Source: Janthinobacterium sp.
GTDB lineage: Bacteria; Pseudomonadota; Gammaproteobacteria; Burkholderiales; Burkholderiaceae_D
Assembly: GCF_009923995.1 (NCBI RefSeq)
Contig: NZ_RFSK01000044.1
Location: 1 to 52,360, forward strand
DNA: 52,360 nt
Direction: 5' to 3'
A program made the translations under genes and the position numbers. This document shows, in pieces, positions 8,225-15,905 of this stretch (its first letter is position 1; each line of letters opens with the position of its first letter). The notes beneath the pieces are model-generated. The model did not search any database, was not told the DNA's origin, and worked only from the letters and a program-made list of their open reading frames with translations.

Positions 8225-8606
8225 CGTCCTGCTCCTTCACGCCCAGCAGTGCCAGCCGCAGGCGGCGCGTTTCCGCGATCAGCCGCTGCAGCAGGGCGTC
8301 GGCCACGGCGACGCGGCCGCCCTCGTTGGCGAGATGGGTCAATTGATTCAGGTTGGACGCCAGGCGGGCCAGTTCCACGTAGTGTTCGCGGTTGATGGCG
8401 GCGACGGGCGGCGAGGGCAAGGCGCGCGCCAGCGCTGCGGCGCGCAGCCATTGCGCGGGACGCATCTGCATGCGGGCGGCGCGTTCCAGCAGCGCCGCAT
8501 GTTCGGCGGCCGAGACGCGCACGCCGATGGTGGCGCCGCGCACGGCGGCCGGGTCGCCTTTCGGGCGGCCGCCTTGTCGCTTGCGTGGCGTGGTCTCGGC
8601 GTGCAT
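8214..8606 (-). CDS. MobC-like mobilization accessory protein
   Basis: A 130-residue basic protein that would assist relaxase loading at oriT. The N-terminal part has a ribbon-helix-helix-like segment (TIGVRVSAAEHAALLERAA). The C-terminal half carries the MobC pattern LARLASNLNQLTHLAN around residues 82-97. The start is ATG 8606, preceded by AGGAG at seven bases. The upstream open frame is not needed. It overlaps the relaxase start by 11 bases, the standard mobC-mobA arrangement. Confidence 0.82.
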   Translation of the reverse strand: MHAETTPRKRQGGRPKGDPAAVRGATIGVRVSAAEHAALLERAARMQMRPAQWLRAAALARALPSPPVAAINREHYVELARLASNLNQLTHLANEGGRVAVADALLQRLIAETRRLRLALLGVKEQDDDR

Positions 8607-8629
8607 CGATGCTCCTGGCGTGATGGGCG

Positions 8630-8745
8630 AGCGCAGCGAGGATGGCCCCGCAGGGCAAGCCGGTTTGAGCGAAGCGAAAACATGGCTTGCTCCTCGCCAG
8701 CCCACGCGCCCGCGGCTCCCCGGTCTTTAATGTAGGCGCGTGGCC
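8630..8745 (-). other. Candidate oriT with nested inverted repeats
   Basis: The leader of mobC contains two palindromic structures. The first is GCGAGGA (8636-8642) and GCAAGCC (8655-8661) facing GGCTTGC (8684-8690) and TCCTCGC (8691-8697). The second is a perfect 9-bp inverted repeat CCACGCGCC (8702-8710) / GGCGCGTGG (8735-8743). Inverted repeats beside mobC are typical of transfer origins. I could not identify the nick site with confidence. Confidence 0.45.
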
Positions 8746-8794
8746 GCTTCGGCGCGCCACCGGCCCCGCCCCGCCTGGTATCTGGCGGCGGTAA

Positions 8795-9330
8795 ATGACC
8801 CCGTATCCGGAGTGGTCTACCGCCTGCCACGATTGGGAAACGCGTATTGTCGCCGGCCTGCCGGTGACGCCATGCGCGCCGCTTTATCCTGATCAGGCTG
8901 CTGCGGCCTGGGCGATTTTCTCCGAGCTGCGCATGGTGGATGCGCCCGGCAGCCCAAAGATGGGCGAGGTCGTCAAGCTTTGGGTGCGGGAGTTTGTAGA
9001 GGCCATCTTCGGCGCCTACAACTCCGAGACTGGGCGCCGGCTGATCAAGGAATTCATGCTCTTGATCAGCAAGAAAAACGGCAAGTCGACCATTGCGGCT
9101 GGGATCATGCTGACGGCTCTGCTGATGAACTGGCGCCTGGAGGGGGAGTACATCGTCCTGGCACCAACGAAGGAGATTGCAGACAACAGCTACAAGCCGA
9201 TGGCGGCAATGATCAAGGCTGACGACGAATTGACAGTGATGCTGAAGGTGCAGGATCACATCCGCACCATCACGCACCTAACTACCAACGCCACGTTGAA
9301 GGTGGTGGCGGCCGATGGCGAGACGGTACG
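8795..9330 (+). pseudogene. 5' fragment of phage terminase large subunit
   Basis: The first roughly 178 residues match the N-terminal ATPase part of a phage terminase large subunit, the DNA-packaging motor. Visible features are WSTACHDWE near the N-terminus, [15 protein letters not shown] with the Walker A lysine (about residues 89-103), and [10 protein letters not shown]. The similarity stops after [10 protein letters not shown] near 9328. The reading frame then continues only as nonsense to 9400, while a methyltransferase tail starts in another frame. The nuclease half is lost, so it is non-functional. Confidence 0.8.
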
Positions 9331-9623
9331 ACAGGCCGCATACGCTGTTTTACCTGGACCCGCCGTACTGGGAGACGGCCGGCTATGGGGTAGAGTTTGA
9401 ATTCGCTCAGTACGAGAAGATGGCTGAGTTGATGGCCAAGCTGAAGGGCAAGGCCATCTTGAGCTTGAATGACCATCCAGGCATCCGGCGAGTGTTTGCC
9501 AGCTTCCAGATGGATACAACCGGCATCCAGTACAACGTGGGCGGCGGCGGTAGATCGGTGGAGCGCAAGGAGTTGATTATTTACAGCTGGGATAGGGCGG
9601 CCGAACCAGCCGGCTTGTTCTAA
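9325..9623 (+). pseudogene. 3' fragment of a phage Dam-like DNA adenine methyltransferase
   Basis: The frame from about 9325 encodes [16 protein letters not shown], containing the DPPY catalytic motif of D12-class N6-adenine methyltransferases. It continues through a typical C-terminal part ending KELIIYSW. The N-terminal SAM-binding half is absent and the fragment is joined directly to a terminase fragment. It is therefore a deletion product of an older prophage. An ATG at 9315 could in principle allow translation of a 102-residue piece, but without the SAM site it would be inactive. Confidence 0.8.
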
Positions 9624-9699
9624 GCCCAAGCGGCTGGGTGTGCAGACACGTCTACACGCTCGGCCATTGTTTACTTTACAGCGTTCGATGTTTAAGGTG

Positions 9700-9715
9700 C
9701 TGTATAAATATACAG
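9700..9715. promoter_or_regulatory. LexA (SOS) box
   Basis: CTGTATAAATATACAG is an exact CTGT-N8-ACAG LexA operator with an all-A/T centre. It stands upstream of a holin remnant rather than an SOS gene. A umuC tail lies 1.7 kb downstream, so it may be what remains of a umuDC promoter. Confidence 0.7.
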
Positions 9716-9764
9716 TATTTTGTGGCGCCTTAGAGGTGCTGGCCGCTGGCATCGATACCGCCGC

Positions 9765-9968
9765 GTCGCAGCCTTGATGTACGGCAGCGACGCGGCCCTG
9801 GGCTTCCTATTCATCGCCGCGCCGCTGAAGGTGGCCGCTGGCTTGCTTGCCTGGTGGATGCTGGGCGCCACGGTGCGCGGGCTCGACAAGCGCCGCGACA
9901 AGGATATCGGCGAGCTGGCGCATGATGTGGCCGCCATCGTCAATAAAATACAAGTAGGCCTCAACTAG
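9765..9968 (+). pseudogene. Holin remnant (3' part)
   Basis: About 67 codons encode GFLFIAAPLKVAAGLLAWW and DKRRDKDIGEL, closely matching the C-terminal part of the holin at 2306-2734. The first two membrane segments are missing and the upstream frame is unrelated. This shows that a phage related to the one at the start of the window once contributed to the island. Confidence 0.8.
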
Positions 9969-9999
9969 AATCCCACTTTTCAAAGTTGATTATTTGGCA

Positions 10000-10449
10000 T
10001 TACCAATCTGTAAAATTGCAAGAATCCGCGTATGTCGATTGGCAAGGCATAAAGAACTGATGGTCACCTGTAAAGATGTATCCAGTGCAATCATCCTGTA
10101 ATTTTTCACCAACTTCGCGCGAACTACCAGCGGACGAAGGGGTCGATATGAAATGACTCCCTTCGACAACCCATCCTCCACCTAGACCGCATCCCCAACA
10201 AACAGCAGCAGCACGGTTTGCGTTTGCTTGCTCTACCATAAAAAACTTGTTTTCACCTGTTTCAACATTAAATTGGTTTGAGTAGACTAGTAGTTGCCAC
10301 GTTGCTGTTGCATCCCATGTGATACTTTCATTGTTGGCGCAATTTGCTCTTGAAAAGAATGTCAATGAGAAAAATCCTGCTGATGCTGAGCTAGTTATTA
10401 ATGATGCTAAGATGAAGAATATCACTCTTAATATTTTTTTATTTTTCAT
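10000..10449 (-). CDS. Exported Cys-rich hypothetical protein
   Basis: A 149-residue protein with a clear signal peptide (basic MKNKK, hydrophobic core to about residue 19, cleavage near SSASAG). The mature part has six cysteines, including CWGCG about two thirds along, which suggests disulfides. It is AT-rich, unlike the surrounding genes, and sits four bases downstream of another AT-rich exported-protein gene on the same strand. I do not recognise the family. Context says accessory cargo of the island. Confidence 0.65.
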   Translation of the reverse strand: MKNKKILRVIFFILASLITSSASAGFFSLTFFSRANCANNESITWDATATWQLLVYSNQFNVETGENKFFMVEQANANRAAAVCWGCGLGGGWVVEGSHFISTPSSAGSSREVGEKLQDDCTGYIFTGDHQFFMPCQSTYADSCNFTDW

Positions 10450-10453
10450 TGTA

Positions 10454-11179
10454 TTAGTTTTTTATGTTTGTGTTGGTGTTTAACTTCACGAGAGTATTTT
10501 GAATATTGTCAAGGTTGTTTGTGTGAGTTTTATTTTTCTGTTGCAAGTTGATCTTATTTTTTTCTGAGGTCCAGTACTCAACTGCATATAAAAAATCGCC
10601 ATGTAAAACAGAAAGCGTTCTTTTTTCTAAGCCATCTTTGGATTTGTAAAATAGTTTGCGAGCAGGAAAGCCAGCAAGGGATTGTTTGAAGCTTTCTGGA
10701 GGCGTAATTAATCTATTTCCACTGTTTCCTGCTCTGAAATATGTACTAATAATTACATAATTCCCTTCGGGGCATTCTGCGAATAATGTGGCCCCGCTAA
10801 GTTTTTGGCGATTTGTATCATCTGTTGGGAAGCCGGTAGGAATTATGCCAATAATATTAGTGCAATTAATATCTATGGCCATGGATTTCAATATTTCTGT
10901 GTCTGCAATGGTGGTGAAATTATTATTCTTGACTTGAACTAAAGCTATGTCCCATTTCTTTTTTAAGTCTGAGAGGGATACATTACTGGATTGAGACAGG
11001 GGTGCGGGGGCTTCGGGATTTGAAGCCTTAGCGAATTCTTCATCTATACGAATTATGGATTTTTGAATAACATCTTCGCGCTTTTCGTGGCGAGTAGTCT
11101 CAGCCTCACTTTGTTCTGAAGCGGTAGCATTGAGTAGGGTAAGGGAGCAAGTGACAATTGCGATCAGTTTGAGTAGCAT
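10454..11179 (-). CDS. Exported hypothetical protein, island cargo
   Basis: A 241-residue protein with a signal peptide (MLLKLIAIVTCSLTLLNATA, cleavage around residue 20). A Glu/Lys-rich helical stretch follows, then a mixed alpha/beta domain with two cysteines (INCTN and FAECPEG). I place the start at ATG 11179, which has TGGAG eight bases upstream. An in-frame ATG at 11230 has no ribosome site and would bury the signal peptide. It is co-directional with and almost abuts the next exported-protein gene, so the pair form an operon. No family is recognised. Base composition is markedly AT-rich, indicating recent transfer. Confidence 0.65.
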   Translation of the reverse strand: MLLKLIAIVTCSLTLLNATASEQSEAETTRHEKREDVIQKSIIRIDEEFAKASNPEAPAPLSQSSNVSLSDLKKKWDIALVQVKNNNFTTIADTEILKSMAIDINCTNIIGIIPTGFPTDDTNRQKLSGATLFAECPEGNYVIISTYFRAGNSGNRLITPPESFKQSLAGFPARKLFYKSKDGLEKRTLSVLHGDFLYAVEYWTSEKNKINLQQKNKTHTNNLDNIQNTLVKLNTNTNIKN

Positions 11180-11248
11180 TTTTTCTCCAAAAGTGATGCC
11201 GATAAATACATTTATTCGATGATGAAACAATTCGATAGAATCATTGAA

Positions 11249-11269
11249 TGCGAATGATTGTGATTTGCA
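11249..11269. promoter_or_regulatory. Possible Fur-like operator
   Basis: TGCGAATGATTGTGATTTGC(A) is an imperfect 21-bp dyad (14 of 21 positions symmetric) resembling iron-regulator boxes with the GAATGATT core. It lies 70-90 bases upstream of the exported-protein pair. Similarity is by eye only. Confidence 0.35.
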
Positions 11270-11424
11270 TTATTTCACAAGATTGTTTTTTTGTATACTC
11301 ATCTTGATTCAAAAAAGAAGTATCAATTGGCGGCCCAGCGTGCTTGTGGTCGCAGGTATGGGGGTGGAGTAGGGCCACATTGTCTTCATCGCTTAGTCCA
11401 AAGTGCATCTTGGCCGGCGCCTCA

Positions 11425-11721
11425 CTGCTTGGCCTGGCCATGATCTTTCGAGCCGGCTACAAATATAAGAAAGCCGGAATCATGCTGATTGACCTTCGGC
11501 CGGATACCCAGCGCCAAGGTGTTTTGTTTGGTGCGGATCCCGATCGCGCTCGTTCAGTGCGCGCCATGGCGGCGCTGGATTCGCTGAATGAGCGGTTCGG
11601 GCGCGATACGGTACACCTTGGCTCGGCCGGTCTGGTCAGGCGCTGGGCAATGTTGTCGGAAAACCGCACGCCGCGGTACACTACTAATTGGCAAGAATTA
11701 CCAAAGGCTCTGGCTCACTAG
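11425..11721 (+). pseudogene. umuC 3' fragment (DNA polymerase V catalytic subunit, C-terminus)
   Basis: The frame encodes YKKAGIMLIDLRPDTQ, a RSVRAMAALDSLNERFGRDTV-type segment and RTPRYTTNWQELP. This is the DUF4113 C-terminal region characteristic of UmuC. The palm, fingers and little-finger domains are missing, and no umuD is present. An open frame starts at 11344, but its first 27 codons do not look like UmuC. It is a relic of a mobile umuDC cassette. Confidence 0.85.
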
Positions 11722-11797
11722 GGAAAAAATGGTGTGCGAATAACTGGCGAAAATTTACCATTCTTCCACTCAAGACACTGATTCTAAAGAGAATTGG

Positions 11798-11888
11798 CTT
11801 CCGACTCCGGGCACCCAGAACTCAGCCGTAAAAATCCAAGAACGTCCAAAAAACCGCCTTCGTCATAGGAGCGTGGGTTTTTTGTTGT
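11798..11888 (+). repeat. attR: right direct repeat of the tRNA-Leu island
   Basis: This repeats 6170-6258 with scattered mismatches. It carries a tRNA 3'-end-like CTCCGGGCACC and an AGAACTCAGCCGTAAAAATC block identical to attL. The former terminator stem has decayed. The mismatches imply the island has been resident for a long time. Confidence 0.85.
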
Positions 11889-11990
11889 CCATCCGCTTGC
11901 TTTGACGTACAGTCAAAGCGGTGCACTTTGTTGCTACTCTTTTACTGGATGTAGTGAGTTTCTTTAAAAAGTATGGGCAGGAATGGCGCC
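11889..11990 (+). repeat. Relic of a second integrase leader
   Basis: Beyond attR the sequence continues to resemble the leader of the integrase (6259-6365): GTACA..AAA, CACTTTGTTG.TACT, CTGGAT.TAG and a final GGCGCC where the intact copy has GCGCC-ATG. Similarity stops at the place of the start codon. A second related element was therefore once inserted in tandem and has lost its integrase gene. Confidence 0.6.
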
Positions 11991-12121
11991 TGCCGCTCCC
12001 GGCCCGGATGGCAGATGTGTACGGAGCGGCAGCGGGAGTTCAGGGTTGTGCTTGCCATACTTGATCATTGATGGACACGACGCCCCTGAGGGGTTCGTTT
12101 TTTCGACGCGTATATATCACC

Positions 12122-12640
12122 ATGATTTCCAGGTTCTTCAATTTGCTCTACGGTTCCACATCTGTCCAGTTCGAAAGCCAATACCCCCTTGATGAATCCG
12201 TTTCCCGCCTGGCCGGCAAAGTGAAACCAGCCACTTTGTTCAACTTTTCAGAGCAGTGTGCGGTTGGCACTGTTACAGAAAAGAGAGTTTCAATTTGTCG
12301 GAAAATCCCCTTCGTTAGAAACTCCTGGAAACCTTGCTTTGTTGGTGCATTTGAATTGGATGGCGATAAAACTGTCCTGAAGGGGCAATTTGGATTTTCA
12401 AGTTCGACAAAGATATCGATGTCTTTTTACTTTGGCATTATCATCTTGTGGACCATGTTCGCCGCCGTGTCGGTTGCTTCCGAATCGTTGACGGATCTTT
12501 ACTTCCCGCTGGCCGGCGTCGCCTTGTTCGGAGTCGCCACTGCAGGGATGATTTCGGGTAAAAGGTCTGCCAGAAAGGATGTGGATTGGTTATCCACGCG
12601 CATCTCCGATGCACTCCAGACGCACAGCGACGGCATGTGA
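12122..12640 (+). CDS. Hypothetical membrane protein
   Basis: A 172-residue protein with a soluble N-terminal region (about residues 1-100). Two closely spaced hydrophobic segments follow (about 103-123 and 128-147), then a basic tail. I prefer ATG 12122 (MISRFFNLL) because the similarity of composition starts there. ATG 12068 would add 18 residues, and neither start has a strong ribosome site. It is unrelated to neighbours and lies just past the island's right repeat, so it may belong to the decayed second element. I do not recognise a family. Confidence 0.6.
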   Translation: MISRFFNLLYGSTSVQFESQYPLDESVSRLAGKVKPATLFNFSEQCAVGTVTEKRVSICRKIPFVRNSWKPCFVGAFELDGDKTVLKGQFGFSSSTKISMSFYFGIIILWTMFAAVSVASESLTDLYFPLAGVALFGVATAGMISGKRSARKDVDWLSTRISDALQTHSDGM

Positions 12641-12652
12641 GCGTGCGCATGA

Positions 12653-13207
12653 CACCTGTGCAGTAGCGCTTATTGCATTCTTGAAAACCTTGCGATGGAT
12701 ACTCATGGGCATCAGTTTGTTCTGCAGGCTGGTGCCGCCTGGGCCAGGCAAATGAATGATTTATTTGAGCGCTATATTCCTGTCGACGCTGAGGGAGCAT
12801 AGCTGGCGCCGAGCATATCGAAGCAGGCGGAAATCTGCTTCGACATAACCGAGGATGTCGCGACCGTGGTGCGGCAATGGGAAGCGCTGGGTTTCGTCCG
12901 GCCCGGTTCAGCAGATGATCGTGCCGGCGAAAGCCGGCAGGAGCGGACCAAGTTTTGCATCCATGCCGCCATCATGGGAGCTTCGCTCCTTGTCCACCGG
13001 GGATGGCCTGCGTCGCCTGCCGCCGTTTATCTTGCGCCAGCATCGGTGCTGGCACGCCGGCAGGCGGCATTGCTTCCCAGGCGTGGCAGTGCGGGCATCG
13101 AGATCCACGGTGCTGCCCGGACGGCAGCGATGCATATGGGGCCCACAGTCCGCAAGGCGGCGGTCAGTGTCGTGCATGCGGCAGACCTGGCAATTGTCAG
13201 GGACAGT
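12653..13207 (+). other. Decayed coding sequence, no intact gene
   Basis: About 550 bases with protein-like fragments but no credible gene. From 12653 to 12802 one frame reads HLCSSAYCILENLAMD and ends YIPVDAEGA, possibly a 35-residue piece from ATG 12695. Immediately after, another frame gives KQAEICFDITEDVATVVRQW up to about 12950. Neither piece is recognised. I read this as a frameshifted or deleted gene remnant. Confidence 0.4.
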
Positions 13208-13597
13208 TCAGCCGGGTATCGGCGTGCCCTGGTGAAAAACCAGTTGCCAGCGGCCATCGCGCCATTTCCACAGCGAGCTGCGCAGGCTGGCGCTGGCGGG
13301 CAGGGCGCCGCTGGCATGCCGCAGCGAACGGTAGGTCACGAATGCCGCATCGGCGGCCAGTTGGCGGACCTGGAAATCGCTGATGCTGCGGGCGCAGAAG
13401 GGTTGCGCCGGCAAGTCGGACAGGGTGGCCGCGCGCGTCCAGACATGGCCCGAGCTGCCGAATTCGACGAATTCGTCGGCCAGCAGGGCCGCCAGCCTGG
13501 CGCCGTCGGCGCGCACCGCCTGGCTTTGCAGCGCCGCTTCCAGGGCCTGCAGCTGGACCGCCATGTCCGTGGCACCTGGTCCGGCTGGTTTCGCCAT
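13208..13597 (-). CDS. DUF4440 / NTF2-like protein
   Basis: A 129-residue protein of the SnoaL/NTF2-like fold. The N-terminal helix runs to the conserved LADEFVEFGSSGHVW motif near residues 38-52. The C-terminal strands have SLWKWRDGRWQLVFHQGTP at the end, a typical DUF4440 pattern. Such proteins bind small ligands or act as unassigned enzymes. The start ATG overlaps the stop of the upstream gene (ATGA), so the two are translationally coupled. Function is not predictable from sequence. Confidence 0.8.
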   Translation of the reverse strand: MAKPAGPGATDMAVQLQALEAALQSQAVRADGARLAALLADEFVEFGSSGHVWTRAATLSDLPAQPFCARSISDFQVRQLAADAAFVTYRSLRHASGALPASASLRSSLWKWRDGRWQLVFHQGTPIPG

Positions 13598-13809
13598 CAG
13601 ATGGGAAATGCGCCAGCGCCCGAGACGTTCAGGCTGGCGACCTTGTCGCTGGAAAAGTATTTGATCTGCCCCAGGCCGATGGCGTAGCAGCCGTCGGCCA
13701 GTGCCGTGATGGGACCCGTCAGCTTTTCGCCGCTGATCAGGGTGACGACCCAGGGCGTGGTGGCAGGTTTGGCCGCGTGGGCCAGGGCGTGTTGTACCAG
13801 GTCAGACAT
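13597..13809 (-). CDS. Small hypothetical protein, coupled to DUF4440 gene
   Basis: A 70-residue protein without membrane segments. It contains VVTLISGEKLTGPITALADG and a YAIGLGQIKYFSSDKVASL stretch, resembling a small beta-barrel (Sm/Hfq-like or RNA-binding-like layout by eye). That is only a guess. AGGCAGC lies before the ATG as a moderate ribosome site. Its stop overlaps the start of the next gene. Confidence 0.65.
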   Translation of the reverse strand: MSDLVQHALAHAAKPATTPWVVTLISGEKLTGPITALADGCYAIGLGQIKYFSSDKVASLNVSGAGAFPI

Positions 13810-13860
13810 GCTGCCTCCGTAGGAATGGGGATGGGCGGATGATAGCAGTGCGCCGGACTT

Positions 13861-14373
13861 TCAGGCGTCGGCCAGCAGATTTTTCGGCAGTGCCACCGAG
13901 GTCAGCTTCCAGCCCCACACGCCGTCGCGCGTCAGGGTCAGCTCGCCGATATGGCTCTTGCTGTGCGCGCGCTGGACGACGACGCTGTCCCAGGAGGTGT
14001 AGCGCAGGGTGTAGTCGGGCTTGGTGTTGCGCTGGCGTCCGCTGATGTCGCTGACCTTGGCGAGCGGACGTTCGTAGCGGTCATTGAGCTTGATCAAGGC
14101 GACGATGCCTTCGGGCATGAGCATGGTGTCGAGCAGGGGGGCGATGACGTCGGAGCTGATGTCGTCCGCCACTTCCGGCGCCGAGAACAGGGCCTGCAGT
14201 TGGCTGCCCAGGCTGCCCCGCAGCCGGGCCGCGTCGATGTGCGCGGCCAGCGCATCCGTATCCTCATTCATGGTCGCCGTGCGGATCTGGTTCATGGTGA
14301 GGTAAGGGCTGCCATAGAAGATGCCGGCCAGGGCGACCAGTGCCACTACAGCGAGAAGCAACATTCTTTTCAT
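13861..14373 (-). CDS. DUF2939 family protein, copy 1
   Basis: A 170-residue protein anchored by one N-terminal hydrophobic segment (residues 4-21) with YGSPYLTMNQIRTATMNEDT following, the usual DUF2939 opening. The periplasmic part ends with GVWGWKLTSVALP. It is paralogous to the gene at 14489-14935: same anchor, spacing of SPY..M, and a C-terminal W-WKL motif. The role of the family is unknown; it is probably an inner-membrane-tethered periplasmic protein. Confidence 0.8.
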   Translation of the reverse strand: MKRMLLLAVVALVALAGIFYGSPYLTMNQIRTATMNEDTDALAAHIDAARLRGSLGSQLQALFSAPEVADDISSDVIAPLLDTMLMPEGIVALIKLNDRYERPLAKVSDISGRQRNTKPDYTLRYTSWDSVVVQRAHSKSHIGELTLTRDGVWGWKLTSVALPKNLLADA

Positions 14374-14488
14374 CGTGCAAACTCTCGGATGCTGGCGACC
14401 CGGTGCGCCTGAAGTGTTGGCATTCTACATAATATTTCCGTAAATCAATATAGCGGTTTAAGTAAGTGTTGTTTTAGATCAAGTTTCT

Positions 14489-14935
14489 TCAAAGTAATTC
14501 CGGCGGCAAGGTGATGTCCGCCAGTTTCCAGTCCCAGATGCCCTGGCGGCGCAGCAGGAACTGGCTGACGGCGGGGCCGGCGCCCTTGCGCCGCAGCGCC
14601 ACCTCATTCCACGAGCGGTAGGCCATGCCGAAGTCATGGCGCTGGCCATCGGCGCCCTGCTTGCCGTGCAGGATCAGCACCGTGATGCCGGGCGGCGAGA
14701 CGATGGTGTCGAGCATTTCCTTGAGCTCCTCCGCATCGGCCGTTTCGCCTGCCGCCTGCAGCTGGCGCGCCACGCTGGCGCGGATGGCGGGCAGGTCGGC
14801 GTGCTGCGCCAGCGCTTCCAGGCGCACGGATTTCGCCGCGATGCTGATGCGGTACATGGCGATGTAGGGGCTGACCCAGGTGAAGCCGATGGCGGCAACG
14901 GCAAAAATCGCGGCGGTGGCGTACTTTCTTTTCAT
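14489..14935 (-). CDS. DUF2939 family protein, copy 2
   Basis: A 148-residue paralogue of the preceding gene. It has an N-terminal membrane segment (residues 6-20), a SPYIAMYRISIAAKSVRLEAL motif region, and a C-terminus GIWDWKLADITLP. The pair probably arose by tandem duplication and have diverged widely. There is a 115-bp AT-richer gap between them, so the downstream copy may have its own promoter. Function unknown. Confidence 0.8.
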   Translation of the reverse strand: MKRKYATAAIFAVAAIGFTWVSPYIAMYRISIAAKSVRLEALAQHADLPAIRASVARQLQAAGETADAEELKEMLDTIVSPPGITVLILHGKQGADGQRHDFGMAYRSWNEVALRRKGAGPAVSQFLLRRQGIWDWKLADITLPPELL

Positions 14936-15054
14936 GGTCTGTGTTCTGGAATGAGCTGTGCCGCCGTGATTTTACCCGGCCATGGGCGGCAGATGGTGTA
15001 GCATTCGTGCCGGCGCGGACCATCGCGCCGCCAGCTGCATTATTGAGGACAACC

Positions 15055-15891
15055 ATGAATATCACTATCAATCAGGTGCTGCAGTCGTATATCGACCCGC
15101 TCACCGCCAGCGAATACGCGGCACTCGAGCGCAGCCTGCTGGCCGAAGGCTGCCGCGACGCGCTGGTGCTGTGGAACGACGTGCTGATCGACGGGCATAA
15201 CCGCTATGCCATCTGCCGCCAGCACGGCATCGAATTCAAGACCATCCAGAACACCAGCTTTACCTCGCTCGACGACGTCATGCTGTGGATGATCGACAAT
15301 CACCTGGCGCGCCGCAGCGTGTCGGACTTCCAGCGCGGCGTGCTGGCCCTGCGCAAGAAGGAAATCGTCGCCGCGCGCAGCCCGGCGCCCGTCAGCGCCC
15401 AGGATGCGCCAGAAGGCGAAAACGCGCCCAAGCCGCCCATGAGCACGCGTGAAGAGGTGGCCAAGGCGGCGCGCCTGAGCAGCAACCAGATCAGCCAGAT
15501 CGAGAAGATCCAGAAGGCGGCCTCGCCGGAACTGGTGGAAGCCGTCCGTTCGGGCACGATTTCCATCAATGCGGCGGCCACCGTGGCGTCGTTGCCGCCG
15601 GAAGAACAGGTGGCGGCCGTCGCCGGCGGCAAGAAGCTGCTGCGCCAGGCGGCCAAGGAAATCCGCGAACAGCGCGCCGCCACGCGCACGCCGCGCGAGC
15701 CGAAAGTGCACGTCCCGCAGGATACGCCGGAGACGGGCAAGGAGCCGTGGGCGGAAAACGCGGCGCAGACGCCGTCCGAAGCGGAGCGCCTGCGCGGCGA
15801 GGTCGCCAGCCTGAAACAGAAGGTGGCGCAGCTGCAGGCGGAAAATACCGAATTGAACCAGCGCATCGCCGCCTTGATTGACGCATCCTGA
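15055..15891 (+). CDS. ParB/Noc-like nuclease-domain protein
   Basis: A 278-residue DNA-binding-type protein. Residues 1-75 form a ParB N-terminal-like domain (LTASEYAALERSLLAEGC, VLIDGHNRYAICRQHGIEF). A linker follows, then a helix-turn-helix-like region (about 130-170: STREEVAKAARLSSNQISQI). A Lys/Glu-rich stretch and a C-terminal coiled coil (about 240-275) complete it. I chose ATG 15055 because TGAGGA precedes it and the conserved domain begins there. It has no parA partner here and is not plasmid-linked, so it is more likely a chromosomal regulator than a partition protein. Confidence 0.75.
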   Translation: MNITINQVLQSYIDPLTASEYAALERSLLAEGCRDALVLWNDVLIDGHNRYAICRQHGIEFKTIQNTSFTSLDDVMLWMIDNHLARRSVSDFQRGVLALRKKEIVAARSPAPVSAQDAPEGENAPKPPMSTREEVAKAARLSSNQISQIEKIQKAASPELVEAVRSGTISINAAATVASLPPEEQVAAVAGGKKLLRQAAKEIREQRAATRTPREPKVHVPQDTPETGKEPWAENAAQTPSEAERLRGEVASLKQKVAQLQAENTELNQRIAALIDAS

Positions 15892-15905
15892 ACGGGAGTT
15901 TGTAC

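Noticed and set aside
11241..11441. A 66-residue minus-strand open frame next to the umuC remnant
   Set aside because: It is antisense to the UmuC fragment and has no ribosome site.
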